Source: Saccoglossus kowalevskii
Lineage: Eukaryota; Hemichordata; Enteropneusta; Harrimaniidae
Length of the DNA stretch: 46,914 nucleotides
NCBI RefSeq assembly: GCF_000003605.2
Contig: NW_003115952.1
Span: 120,473 to 167,386 of the forward strand
Reading direction: 5' to 3'
Part shown: positions 12,321 through 25,800 of the stretch, piece by piece
Layout: each line of letters opens with the position of its first letter
Numbering within the stretch: the stretch's first letter is position 1
Translations under genes and position numbers: made by a program
The notes under the pieces: generated by a model
Database searches by the model: none
Seen by the model: only the letters and a program-made list of their open reading frames with translations
Told to the model about the DNA's origin: nothing

Positions 12321-14779
12321 TTTGTGTTGAAATATGATTTGTTTCAGTTCATACGCAGTGTTTCAGACAGTCAGCCATTTGTTGAAGTGGTGCGATCACG
12401 AAAACAGACGATACTTCAAGCCAGCTGTGCATGCATGCAGTGCGGATGAATACATTACAGCTTTATTTACAAATCCTAGTCACATAGATTTATTTAGATG
12501 ATTTATTCTGCACCCATATTTTGAACATTTGTTATTCCCAAATGTGTTTGTTAATCTGAGCATGGAGGTACCTCCATGTTCTGAGCTACATGAACATAAA
12601 CTGGACTATGGACACAGGCCTATTTTGTGAAATACAATAAAATTTGAGTTGCGTTCTAAGAGATAAACCAGCCAGAATGTAGAGGAGGCATGTAGCTAAA
12701 CAGATTAATTTTTAAAGAATGATTATTTTGAAAAATACAAATGTACACTACTGTGATTATTATTAATACAATGTTGTGTTGATGAAATATAGTAACAAGA
12801 ATTCAAATGAATGTGAATGTTTTAAATTAAATTTAGAATCTACAAATGGCAGAAACTAATTGATTATTGTTGACATACATGTATCACATGAATGACATCT
12901 GTGCTTTCCAAAAAATGACACCCTTGTCATTTCTACATTATACTAATGGATATATATAATATGGTCTGAGTACCACTTAAATCGGGAGAGTCGTCACCTG
13001 CGCATACGCAGGAATTGAGTCCTAAGCAACGATAACAACACACGCTAAAACTTCAAAGGCTCATGGGTAGACATTTGTTTGTAAACAATGACACGCTGTG
13101 GCCATCTGACGTATGTGCAGGTGACAACTCCCCCGCTTTAACATTTTATGATTTCAAACTAAATTATGCAGAGTAATGTGCCGGAATATGTCTTAAAAAT
13201 AAGTTGTAATGGCAATGATACTTGCTTTGCAAATTTAGAAGTTTTTATGAAAAGGCCAGCTGACAGGCAGCTTTGAAGTCAAGTTATAACTGGACCGAAC
13301 TGTACAAAATATTCAAATGGCTTAAACTGGAAATAAAACTTTATTTTTGTACAGGTTTTTTTGTGTATTTATTTTTTAGGAGTAGCAGTTAAAATAAAAA
13401 TGAACACGTGTCCATTGGATTCAGGAATTTACCATATTAACTTAAGATAAATCAACAGCTGTGAATAATGTGTGTGAGAGAAAAGCCTGGCTGGATGAGC
13501 CTGTATTTGTGAAACCAAACCCCAACCCTGGATTTTAATTTCATGGAAATTATTCATAATTTATGAATATTCACAGACATGCAATATTCATGTTCTTAGT
13601 GATAGAAATAAAAGCAGGGACCTGATATACAATGTAAACTTACTGTGATTGGCTACAACTGCATATATATCTTAAAAATCAATAGCAATTAATATTTGGA
13701 TAAAGGGATTTGTAACTAGCTATTATTATTTTAAAGGTCCAAAAGCATATATTTTTGCAATTTTTTGTAATCCATGTTTATATGCAGATGAAATATTCCT
13801 TGTAAGCACTGTGAACATTTATTGCTTTTCACAAAAATAAGAAATGTATTTTCTAAACCAATGTAATAAATATTCTATTTTATGGCTAGAAATAAATATT
13901 GTCCAAACAAATTTAATTTAATTTAATTTAATTAAGCTGCTTGTCTAGGTGTTTTTGTGTAAATTTGTATATCCTAATATTTCACCCTATGTTTATACAA
14001 AAGTCAGCTTGGCTCATTAATAAAACTCTGTTCTCTGTTTTTGGTCTGACAGTTCATGTTCTTTTCATATTTTCTTGTTATTTTTCAGTCACTGTAAAAT
14101 GACATTGTCCTCTGTAAAATGTTATGTAATTACAATGAGTATACCTTGAGGCCGGATAATATTATCATCAATGTCTCTGGTTACATTGTATTAATTCAGT
14201 CCATGCTCACAGGCTGTTACATATAAATTACATAGCCACATGTAAAGATAACTTAGCCAGACAAACAAGACAACATATTTAAAATAAGGTGATAGGCTAA
14301 GGTAACTGTACACATGCACATTAGACAGAAGTGTATATAGAATCTTACAGTAAGTAGTCCGACATTTCAAGACTGGAAACAGGAATCGATATCTGATTAA
14401 AAACAAAAATGTAGTAATATGATGTATTATCACGTAACTATACTGGATATAATACTTTATCACATCTCACTGTTGTTACGTATGCTATGATTGGTTGAGA
14501 ATCAGTCACATGACATTGAATAATCAAAGAAAGCTTAAAAGAACTCCTGTGTGCTGAGAGTATTGGAGACACATTAAAATTAATTCAAAATTTAAGATTT
14601 GCCTTTCAAACGAGAAGCTTTGTCTGCTATTTGAGATGCACAACATGAAAACAATGCGAGTCACATTATTAAAATATATAATACATACAGAAAATACATT
14701 TGATTTTTCATCCATGGTTTTTCAGAGCACCTCTATGATGAATTCAATTTAAATCTGATTTTTTAGATATCAGAAATGG
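12321..14779. other. Intergenic stretch upstream of TBC1D23
   Basis: No gene is supported. The 5' flank of TBC1D23 shows no TATA box or CpG island that I can see. It holds the TTAA MITE at 12977-13141 and a short (TTTAA)n run at about 13913-13937. The open frames on the minus strand near 14200-14700 have no protein-like features. Confidence 0.6.
12977..13141. mobile_element. TTAA-flanked MITE (piggyBac-like), copy 1
   Basis: TTAA at 12977-12980 and 13138-13141 flank imperfect inverted ends ATCGGGAGAGTCGTCACCTG and its counterpart CAGGTGACAACTCCCCCGCT. The interior carries CATGGGTAGAC and TTTGTTTGTAAACAATG, shared with the copy at 44357-44498 in the opposite sense. Confidence 0.8.
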
Positions 14780-17480
14780 GCTAATAATAGATAATCAATA
14801 TGCATGTTTATCAACATTAAACTAATCATGTCTGTGGATTGCCTCAATGAACCAAATGAAGCATTATACAAATTAAGCAATTATTATGCATAGATTTAGG
14901 TCTGTATATTGTTGCAGGGCGCACATGTACAAAGTTTCATTATCATGTGATGATTAATCCTAACTAAATTAGTGGAAAACTGAAAAGTAAATTATTATGC
15001 AAATTAGGTATCTATTATAGATGTATATAAACCTAAAACTAATTAGATCATCACATTGTGTTAGAATATATATGTGCCAGGATTCATTGAATTAAGATAA
15101 GTACTGTCACAAACCATCTACTAGTATGTATGAAGTTTCAATGAAATGTGATTAAAACCAAACAAATTTGAATTATTATGCAAATTAGGTAATTAATATG
15201 ATCTGATTTTAACCCAAAACTGAGCGGGTCTGTGCATTGTTCTAGAGCATCAATGTACCAAGATTCACTGAAATGGAATAATTAGTACATGTGATATCTG
15301 TGTAAAAGTTGAAAATTGGCTAATTATGCAAATTAGGTAATAATACAAACTGATTTTAACCCGAAACTAATCTGGTCTGTGCATTGTCCACATTGTCCTG
15401 TGCAAATTAGGTGATTAATATGATCTGATTTTAACCCAAAACTGAGCGGGTCTATGCATTGTCCTAGAACATCTATGTACCAAGTTTCATTGAAATGGAA
15501 TAATTAGTACATGTGATATCTGTGTAAAAGTTGAAAATTGGCTAATTATGCAAATTAGGTAATAATACAAACTGATTTTAACCCGAAACTAATCAGGTCT
15601 GTGCATTGTCCACATTGTCCTCTGCAAATTAGGTAATTAATTATGATCTGATTTTAACCTCAGACTAGTAATACAACAGACTCGCAACGCGGCGTTTTCT
15701 TTTGAAGTAATGCATGCCACGTTTGTTTAGGTTATCAGTTCTTATCGTACCGAGTAAACGTTGCTGAGCAACAACATTTTCATTATATTTCACAAAATAA
15801 CGCGAGATCTATTCATATTACAATCAACTATCGCGATGCATCGCGAGACATAAAGACAGGAAGTGACATAGACGACAGCAGTTGTCAGTGAACTTCGGAA
15901 ATGGCATTTACGGAAAAATGTGGCGAATCTGAGGACGATAATTACGAGTGGGAAGCTATTTTAGTAGAACATTTTGACGAAGGTAATGACAATTTCTCTG
16001 TAGAACTTTGCAACCCCTGATCGATCTCGTGTTTTTCATTTCCTGAAATTAAGAATAAAAAGAAATATACTGGGCTATTTTTATACAAAACTAAGATGGA
16101 AGTCTAACAAAATCAGTGAAACTCGAAATAGCAACAATACTGACACGCAATAGAAAATTGAAACAGTCACTGAACAACGCGAATATCGCGTACTATGAAG
16201 TCGAACGCGACAAAAATAACACCTCCAGTTTTTACCGTTACCGAATCACGCTGATATGCTGAGAGAATTAGTATGTACATGACACTAGCTATCTCATGTT
16301 TCGGCATCCCGGAACACGAAAACAAAACGGGTAACACACAAAGAAGTATGATTGTTCAAAACACAGCGATATGCTCTCTCCGAAAAAATATTGGAAATCT
16401 TCTGCATAATCCGCAACAGTGAGAAATATCGTTTCAAAGTTGCTCATTATATATTCAAAAACTATTTGAGGTAAACACTAAGACATTCAGTTACTTGTAA
16501 CTCCCCTGATTCTTGGTCGATTCTTAAAATTCTTACACAGCTGCAAAGGTCAAAATGTCCAGAACGCATCTCCCGTTTTTTAAAAATATCCTGATCCGTT
16601 TTACGAAGAAATACGCAATTTCCGAAGAAGCGCAAAGTTTGCAGAATATCCAGTGCTCGGTAAACTTTGACGGTGTCAATGCCAATGCTACAGAGCGTGG
16701 CACACATAGCATATACAATTAAGCCGATTAACACCTTAAACAATAGGCGTTGCGAGTCTGTTGTATTACTAGTCTGAGTTTTAACCCAAAACTGAGCGGG
16801 TCTGTGCATTGTTCTAGAGCATCAATGTACCAAGATTCATTGAAATGGAATAATTAGTACATGTGATATCTGTGTAAAAGTTGAAATTTGGCTAATTATG
16901 CAAATTAGGTAATAATACAAACTGATTTTAACCCGAAACTAATCAGGTCTGTGCATTGTCTACATTGTCCTCTGCAAATTAGGTAATTAATATGATCTGA
17001 TTTTAACCCAAAACTGAGCGGGTCTGTGCATTGTCCTAGAACATCTATGTACCAAGATTCATTGAAATGAAATAATTGGTACTTGCAATATCAGTGCAAA
17101 GCCAAAAATTAACTAATTATGCAAATTATTTGATTAATATGCACACATTTTATCACAAATTAAGCAGGTCTTTGGAATATTCTAGAGCATCTATGTACCA
17201 AGTTTCATTGAAAATAATGAAGTGATTAATTATGCAAATTAGGTAATTAATATTTCACATATCTGTGGAAAAGCCGAAAATTTACTAATCATTATGCAAA
17301 TTAGGTTATTTACATCATATATGTTTACCCTAAACTAATCAAATGTGTGCATTAGTCCAGAGCATCTATGTACCAAGTTTCATCAAAATCCAATGAATGG
17401 TTCTTGAGATATCAGTGGAACAGACAGACGCACATACACACTACCCGACACAAACACGTACAGACAGACAGGCTAACTGT
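14780..17480. repeat. Imperfect tandem array carrying the octamer ATGCAAAT, interrupted by a transposon
   Basis: TTATGCAAATTAGG-type cores recur at about 14994, 15175, 15323, 15545, 16896, 17117, 17233 and 17293, with shortened cores (CTGCAAATTAGG or GTGCAAATTAGG) at about 15398, 15620 and 16970. In the middle, spacing alternates about 148 and 75, giving a higher-order unit of about 222 bp. Each unit also has GGTCTGTGCATTGT and ATGTACCAAG.TTCATTGAAA. The right end (GAACAGACAGACGCACATAC) looks like the tail of a dispersed repeat. Bases 15660-16778 are a separate insertion. Confidence 0.85.
15660..16778. mobile_element. 1.1-kb terminal-inverted-repeat element with non-repetitive cargo
   Basis: The left end CTCAGACTAGTAATACAACA plus GACTCGCAACGC (from 15659) is matched exactly in inverse at the right end (to 16778), a perfect repeat of about 32 bases. 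TTTTAAC borders both sides (7 bp, or 8 if boundaries shift). The cargo is visibly richer in GC and CpG than the host array. It includes a plus-strand ATG at 15901 leading through an acidic peptide (ESEDDNYEWEAILVEHFDE) to a GT at 15983, and a minus-strand open frame running from the right TIR to 16462. I recognise no transposase. Confidence 0.85.
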
Positions 17481-19611
17481 GCTTCACATACAGGAGTCAA
17501 AAACAAGTGTAAGTGTAATTTCAAATGTAGAATCACATGCAACTTTTAAGAAAAAAAAAAAAAACTTACTTGGCCTATTTTAGAATAACCTGAAACCACA
17601 ATATGCATGTCTAAATTTGTGTATTCACAAAGAAGATTAGTCAACAGTGGATAACAATCCTGTTAATCCTGAGTATTAATTAATTAACAACTTATATTTT
17701 GAGTTTTGAGATAATTGCATGTCAAAATTGTTATTTTATTTTTTAGCAATTTTTGAGTTTTCATAGAACACACAGATACAGTATTATATCATATCAACCC
17801 AATTTCTAAAATTCTAGAATCAACTGTGGCGTGAACTCATGTTCCAAATAAAGATCAAACATTTTAACACCACCATGTGTCCAGTGTCACCTAAATGATG
17901 GAATTTGAACAATAAAAACTTTAATTCAGTTCAGTTAATTTTATTGCAGTATTGTAGGCTGTTGGCCTTATACAGTATACAACAAAAAGTTCACAAAAAC
18001 AAAGGAATGATCACGCCATTGAAAATAATATTGAATCTTGATTTGAAACAGTAGAAACGAGTTATCTTTATCAATAAAGAACAGATATTCCTCTAAAACC
18101 AGATAATTTTTATAGAGACAATAGGTGTCAAGCTTGACCATTGTCATGCAGCAATATCAGACGATCTTTGTTTGAAGGCGGATACAAACATATTTACATT
18201 ACCAACCCCTTGCGTCTACCAAGTTGAATATTATAAAAGTATATATATGTAAAGTATATTCATGTACCAAATTACAATCCATATAAGATAACTGACTAAC
18301 ATGTACTAACTAACATGTAGGTCTTAGAATTAGAATAAATCTATGGTACACAGAGTTTGGCACCTTGCGACAACAAAACCATGTATAGGGAGGGCGCTAG
18401 ACTGTCGACAGTCCTCGGGCCTAATTTGTTAGTATACTAAAATATCTGCTGATCACGAGCACGAAAGAATATCGAAAAAAGTACATGGATCAGTGACCTT
18501 CATTAGACCCAGTTTTGCATTTTTTGTCTGGCAAGACGCACACAATTTGCTCATCCTATGTTAATCAAGGTAATATTATGTGAAATTTATTTGTCACAGT
18601 ATGGTATGGTACACACAAGATAAAATGTTTTGAAATTGTGTTATTATCTTAATTTCCCTGAGTCTAAAAGAACATTTACTTGAAATTTTGTTAGGGACAA
18701 CGTCTAAAGATCGATGTCGGATAAAAAAACTTAATTCCTTTAGTTTTTTCCCAAAAATATTGATCATGGCGTCAGACTACATTCACCATTAAATACAAAT
18801 TGATAATCGGGCAGTAGTATGGCATAGCAGTTGGTTGTAGTTATGAAGGGAAGTATACGCATGCGCAAACTACTTTTCTGGTTCTGCGCATGCTCTAGGT
18901 CGATGCCCTGAAATTGACCTCATTTGATGCACATATTTACACTCGGACTAAACCATTTTTTTCCCGGCTTGGATGTGTTTTTTTTCATTTACTGTTATTT
19001 TTTCTAAGATTGGATAGAAAAAAAACGAACTACAAAGTCTACAAGATTTTTTTAACTTCATTAAAAAATAAAATCGTTTTTGTAGGATGGAAACTTTTTG
19101 AGGTCAAACACCCCACTCCTCCTCCACCCCCGCAAACTAAAGCTTTTTTATCTAACATCGATCTTTTGACGTCGTCCCTTATATCACTACACTATTTGGA
19201 TGAATACTGGATTTCATCATTTTAGGGTAAGCAAATGATCAAGAACAAACTACCTGCAAATATACCTAGTGCCCCTATCACAGAAATGCTACTGTAACAT
19301 TAGTATGGAAATAGAAATTCTTATCACCCAAAGGAGAAAGCTATTGTCTCTGAGATTATTATGAAAATCACTGCCATGTTGTTTGCACCTAAGAATCTGT
19401 CCTTTGTTCCCTATTGTCATTTTAATTTACTCGGTAGATTTTCTGCTAAATTAATCAGATAATAACCCTTATAACTACAGTACTGGGCAGTGTTCTAACA
19501 TCAAACCACTGTAAACAAAAACAAATTCCAATTCTAAGAACAGGAAACAGCCAGTCTCCACTACTTCCTCATTTTGTATGCGTTCTATATAAGTCAGAGT
19601 GTTAACATCAG
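17481..19611. other. Intergenic stretch without recognisable gene
   Basis: AT-rich. It has an inverted pair GCATGCGCA (18859-18867) and TGCGCATGC (18885-18893) that resembles the NRF1 motif, and an open frame at 18914-19225 whose translation is low-complexity and unsupported. I see nothing else. Confidence 0.5.
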
Positions 19612-20336
19612 TTTAAAGTGCCTGTGAAATACCCACCCTCACGTTTCCTATTTTAGATCTGTGTCCCACTGAAAAGGGTAGATATTGATTTTTTTGCTGA
19701 AAATGATTACTCGTATCCAAGTAAATTTGGGATATTTCTCGTGTTGTAGCCACGCCCACCTATCGTGAAACGGTCGACTGTTTCCGGATTTCCGACTCTC
19801 GCCGAAAGTGCGCCACCAAATGACAAAATGTAATAACACTGGTCGTTCAGTATACTTTTAAACGATATACATTTTTTGGTCGGCGTTTTTTTCTTTTTTT
19901 TGTCTATTTCATTTTTTTTGAGAGAGAGAGTTTTTAGATGTTGTGTTGTGGGCAGTTGCAGTGATACGTATAGCCATAGTGTATGTATTCACAAGTTTCT
20001 AATCGATCCAAAGGTGCGACATCACTTAACCTTTAATAGATTCATTCAACTGTCCTCGTCCATAAAAAAAACGACTAGGTTTAAAGAGAAACGCTGACAA
20101 CCTAAACCTGGCGCAACACTTTTGAAAGAAATAGATTCCAGACCAGCCCATGATCACCGAGGCGATTGTCAGAAGAGAGAGAGACGTCCGGCAAGTGTTT
20201 CAAATCAGTTGACTTTTTTTGCGATCCTGATTATCATTTTATAGAGACCATTTAGTCCCTGTTAAGTAAAATATTTATGTATCAATTGATAATTTTAGGC
20301 GTGAAAATAACAGCCATTTCACAGGCATTTCAAAGT
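19612..20336. mobile_element. Putative non-autonomous DNA transposon with short inverted ends
   Basis: The left TTTAAAGTGCCTGTGAAAT and right ATTTCACAGGCATTTCAAAG are inverted with three mismatches. The roughly 720-bp interior is richer in CpG than its flanks and has no clear transposase. A target duplication was not clear. Confidence 0.5.
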
Positions 20337-21268
20337 TAGAATAATTATGATGAATGAAGTGAGAGCAAGTGACAGATGCAGTCAAAATTAGAAATGAGTG
20401 CAGCTAACTGATGTTAGTCTATTATTTAAGTCATATTTTAGTCTGAGTTAGCATTGGGGTACATGGTAGGCTGTTCTTTACAAATTATGAATTTGGACAT
20501 AAAATATATTCATTTGAATTCATTCCGCATAGTGGTGTTTCAATTTTAAAAGCAGATGCTTGTCTAAAAGTGGCATTGCTGATTAGCAAATTTGATCACT
20601 AGCATGCAGCATTGGTATGCTAAAGTTACATGTACATGCAGCGGTAGCATTCATGGTTTGGGATTTCATAGAATAAGAATTATTCACTAGTGAGACAATA
20701 AAAGTGGCAGCTGTGCAACCCTCTTTCAGATTTACTTGCTAGAAAAATATTTACATAATTGTCTCAGTCATATTTACAGCAATTCTCTTAGCACTTGACA
20801 ATTAAAAAAAATGTTACTTCTTATTAACATTAGTAGTAGTAGTAGTAGTACATGCATTTCTATACAGTGAGAACATTTAGCCATTCATGAAGCAATCACT
20901 TTAGATAAAATGTATATCATAAATACATGTACCCTGAGAGTTTGAAAATGGTGCACTTCCGATCTATGGGAGACACCATTGTTTTGTTTTTCACAAATTA
21001 TCCAAAGCGACCAGCTCATTCATGGCAATACAACTTCAGAAATGTTCTTTAATGATACGGCAATTGTTTTCTGACAATGGACTGACCATAGTTTAACTAA
21101 ATGAATGATTGGGGTCATTCTGATGCCAAGTCATGCATAGTGCCATTTTCAATCCACATGAATTAATAACTCCTGCGCCCAGTTCACATAGGTCACCATT
21201 GTATGGTTATATGAATTTTTTTGTAAATCTATAATCTTCTGTTCTCACACGCCAGACATTGCCTAATA
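20337..21268. other. Intergenic stretch, nothing recognised
   Basis: AT-rich sequence with a short (AGT)n run near 20830-20850. There is no gene, RNA or repeat I can support. Confidence 0.5.
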
Positions 21269-21434
21269 CTGTGGAATACTTTATTTTCGCTGGAATTAAT
21301 TTTCGCTGATTTTTGATGAGTTTAATGTGAAATATAGAAAAAAAAGTATATTCGCTGGATTTTATTTTCACGGAATCATCCCTTCAGCGAAAATAGCGAA
21401 AATAAATTCCAAGCGAAAATAAAATATTCTACAG
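21269..21434. mobile_element. Fold-back MITE family A, copy 2
   Basis: CTGTGGAATACTTTATTTTC at the left pairs with GAAAATAAAATATTCTACAG at the right. The internal sequence GTATATTCGCTGGATTTTAT matches copy 1 in inverted orientation. Intergenic. Confidence 0.85.
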
Positions 21435-21579
21435 TATTACCATTTATAGCCTAATAGAAATATGTTATGATGAACACATTCTATACTATTCTCTATTCTT
21501 CTACTGCATTAAATTTTAAATTCCGTGCTTATATTCATAGATATTTATATCAGAGGCTTCCAGGGTGAAATTATGTCAC

Positions 21580-21916
21580 CGCTGATATATAATTATTATT
21601 TTCAAGGTTTCAAACCCCAAACCATGGCAAACCTTAAAGAGGCACTTCCAGTTAAGCCTAATCTCACAACAAATTTACTTTCTGGATTAAAATTACAATG
21701 GATAACAAAAGATAGATTAACTTTGTAAACAACATAAACAATAGTGTCCCATGATTCTTTGGTGCAATCCCTGGGATTGAGCGGTTCTCCTTTAACTAAA
21801 CCCTTTTACTCTTTTAATTTCATTTTAGTTTTTTTCATTGCTATACCTTTATTGTATTTTATAATCAAAGTCCCATAGAGGATGCAATAACAATAAACAT
21901 TATTATTATTATTACA
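21580..21916 (+). mobile_element. Probable LINE/SINE 3' tail ending in (ATT)n
   Basis: The stretch ends GCAATAACAATAAAC-(ATT)n, the same kind of tail as at 37980-38002 and 41800-41832. No reverse-transcriptase residues are recognisable, so family assignment is open. Confidence 0.4.
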
Positions 21917-22599
21917 TACCCCTAACTTACCCCAACCTGAACACTAATTTTTCACCCAAAACTGAATAATCCTGAAGTATTGCACTCTTGACTAGGGTAA
22001 TTACAAATGGTGTATGACAGGACTATTACATACACATTTACTACTGTACACCAATGAATTATTAGTTATAAGGGTGTATTAATTCAGTGTTGTCATATAG
22101 AAATGATAACTTATTACTTTAATGATACAATTCGACTGTCGACCATCGATGTATATACACATTTACACATCAGATACAGGTGAACGAGTACATGTACTAT
22201 AAATAGATATAATTAAGTGAACGGAGACGCACGAATGCCCGTTTGATTACCACTTCCGTAATAATAATCTATCTGAAATTACCTATCTTAAACATCCGTG
22301 GACACAACATTTCGTTAAACTATATAGTCCTATTAGATGAATCATTAGGCGCACTGATTTAATTGTGTCAAAGTTGACACGAATGCAACAATCGTTGGCA
22401 AGAGACGAACGATGACCTCACACGCACAATAGTAGTGACAGACTCTGGGTGGAAGAACAAGTTTCTGAACAAATGTCAGTAGATTTGTCAGGTTACACTA
22501 GATTTACACCGAAGCATGACTTGATTTAATATGACTTTGGTGTCACACAAATGTGTATCAATGTGATGACTAAAATAAAAAAATTATGTGTATTTTTGC

Positions 22600-22840
22600 T
22601 TACCACACTGTATCTTCTATGTCGGCCATCTTGAATCAGTGACGTTGGATTAGTCGCAAAAGAGTGACTACGTCGTAAAATGGATTTTTTAGTTTTGCGG
22701 CAATTTACAGTAACAAACAACCGACAAACGTACACGGGGGTCAAAGTTTTGTATGTTCACAACAAACACCATATCCCGTTACGTCTTCTCTTCCATAGCT
22801 CGCAATGATATCGACTTGTGTTTGAAGAACTACATAGAAT
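22600..22840 (+). promoter_or_regulatory. Probable promoter / 5' UTR of the coiled-coil gene
   Basis: This stretch before the ATG at 22841 is richer in CpG than its surroundings. It carries CGGCCATCTTG at about 22623-22633, a match to the YY1 element common at transcription start sites, and GTGACGTTGG, which resembles a CRE half-site. There is no TATA box at a useful distance. This is inferred from motif and position only. Confidence 0.4.
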
Positions 22841-25800
22841 ATGTCTCGCCGTGCAAGCGTTCCATCCAAAGGTGAAAAGGTCACCGATTCCCTGCTCAAA
22901 GAACGAGTCCGTGAGGTGAGACGTATTCTTGAACAAGAGTAAACTCTGACAGTTATAAACAATTGTATTTATAACACAGTCGTAACTCAACTGTTAAACG
23001 TTATTGACAATAAACATGTTTCACAGATAAAGCAAACAATCGCTTGCGTTAACGTAGATTTCATCGATGGATGGTGATTGATATTTTATTAACATTTGTT
23101 GTGACAGGGGTTTCAGAGTTAACAGTTAACAGGGTTGGTGTACAAAGTTGAGTTAATATAACACTTTATCAGTTTTAGATAATGTTGCCATTGTTTCAAA
23201 TTGTATCTCGCAAACTATTCTAATTCTATTGTTACCTGAGTGGTGTCTGGGTATGTTGCAAAGTCCCTCGGTAATTGCCTACCAGGTGCGGGAGTTGGGT
23301 GTATGCACAGTAAAAAAAAGTAAGCTCGCTCTAATATCAATTAGATCTGACAATGATGTGACAACACCATTTCGAGATTGGTCAATATTAAGAATTCATA
23401 ACACTCATACTCCCCCATAAGAGGAGAGAAATAAGTATAAAATAGAAGTACCAGTTTTGGGTCTGTGGTTAATGACGGCCAAGTGAATTTCTAATTTTGT
23501 TATAATTTCATTTGATGAATTGATAGTAAGTTACTAAGTATTCTCAATTTAGATTTTAGCCGTGATTCTTGAAGTTATGCCTGTGGTGGCAACATTTAGT
23601 TTTCAACAATAGGATTTTAAAATGAACGGTGAAAATTATAATCTATTTTCATTTTTGAACATTTAATTTTATTGAATCACTTAGGGGGCCTTCACAGTTA
23701 GGTTTGCGTACTTTTAGTTGACAGGGAGCCCAACAATAAATGACAACAAATTAGAGACAAGCCAGTCAGGTCTGTTGTCATGCGGCTGTGGGAATTCGAA
23801 GACCCACAACTACTGTTCTAATAAAAAACACCCACTTTGTAATATTCATATAGTTCAACATATTGTCATGCATACTGTAAAATGACTAATTTTCACTGGG
23901 TTTAAATTTCGCTGATTTACCATTTCAGGCATATTCAGTGGGTTTTAAATTTACGGTTTTATCATTTAGATAATGTGTTCTATGGTAAATTTTACGTATT
24001 CAATGGGTTTTAATTTAGCGCATTTTCCAGTCAGCGAATTAAGCAAAATTAAAAGCCAGTGAATACTTAACCTCTTTACAGTACAGTATAAATGTACATT
24101 ACATTACATTATATTGTAGAATTGAAGTGGTACTAACTGATACATGACCTTGTTACCAGACAAAGTATTGAGCTGCACCACAGTTAACAAAAGATATCAG
24201 CCTGAACACTTCATTTAAAAATGTGAATATGGATGGACATTGCACGATTCAACTCCAGCCCTAAAATCACTCATTCAACACTTTCAAGCACTGAAGTGAC
24301 GATTTCAAAAAGGGGATAACACTTTTGAATAATAACTAACGAATGACTGGTTGATTCTCTGCACGAGAATGACAACATTGTTTGTACTTTGTTGTTTCTT
24401 TTGATGTCAAGTTATGTAAAACTCTCAGCACATTGCCTCACAATATAAAACGGACCAGAAAATAACTCAAAAGTCCCCCAATAATATTCCAACTTGTATT
24501 TTCTGAAAATACAACTGAATTTTGTTACAATGAAAAATATCACAGTTCTATAGTGTGCATTGCAGGTCATCATGTAAACGAAGCATGAAATAATAACTTA
24601 CTAGAAACATTGTTGATTCCACTAGCCCATTATCTATCATTATTCTCATTCGGTCCATGGCCACCGACTCAATGTGCAAATAACTTCAAATTGAAAATAA
24701 TTGAAATGAAATTACACAAAAAATAGATTCTAGAAAATATTAGAAATTCACTTGGCTGTCATTAGCCACAGACTCTTCAACAATATACAAGTCACACAAC
24801 ACTGACACGACAATAATTTCAACAACTACTTTATTACTGGTAAAACAATGTGGTTATAAGATTACTAAACTTACTAAACACCTATTTTCAAACAACTTGA
24901 TGTCCCTAAATTGTGCACATACTCAATTTGTAATTTTGTATATGATATTATCCATGGTAATCTTCCACACACTCTGCAAACATACAACTTTAAGTACATT
25001 CAGCACTGTCACAATACCAGACAAAGGCACCGATGTGACTGACTTGTTCCAAAAATGAATAGAACTATAGGCCAATTTTCAATCTCGTATTTAAGAACTA
25101 AATTATGGAACAGTCTGCCTGGCACATTAAGATCACAACCAAAGCATATATTCAAACAAAAACTGAAGGATTTACTATTGGCGAGATACACCACATAACT
25201 TTATATTGCTGTTTTATTATATTCTTCGCTTTTGTAAAAACAGTATTTCATGAAGTACTATATGGCTGCATTTTTTTCTATTTACTTATCCAGTTTAGCG
25301 CCAAATATTTAAATTATTGTATATTTATTTATGTTTAAAGGAATTTGACAAGATTAGCTTCCTAAAGCTATTTCAAATTCCTTTTACCTGTAAATATATT
25401 TATTTTATTTCAGAATTGTATTTTTCTCAAATAATATGGGTAATAAACCATCATATCATATCATATATCATATCATATCATATCATATCATATCATATCA
25501 TATCATATCATATCATATCATATCATATCATATCATATCATATATCATATCATATCATATATCATATCATATCATATCATATCATTTAACATATGTATAT
25601 TTATACGTAGCGTCACACAGTAATAATAAACAGTAATGAAATAAGCAAGAATAATGGATTACAATAATATTTGGTTATTAAATATTAATTGTCCAGATGA
25701 TATCATATGAAACTTGTATGAACAAACTCATGTGCTGGTTAATTTTTTCACTTATGAAGGTCAAGTGAATATACAAAGTTGTCCACAGAATATATTCTTT

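Noticed and set aside
18914-19225. 103-codon open frame on the plus strand
   Set aside because: Low-complexity, runs through T and C homopolymers, no motif, no splice context.
22741-22990. Minus-strand frames over the first exon of the coiled-coil gene
   Set aside because: They are shadows of the real exon, with no splice or motif support.
25317-25636. Long open frames across the (ATATC)n run
   Set aside because: The translation is a pure ISYH-type repeat; it is microsatellite, not a gene.
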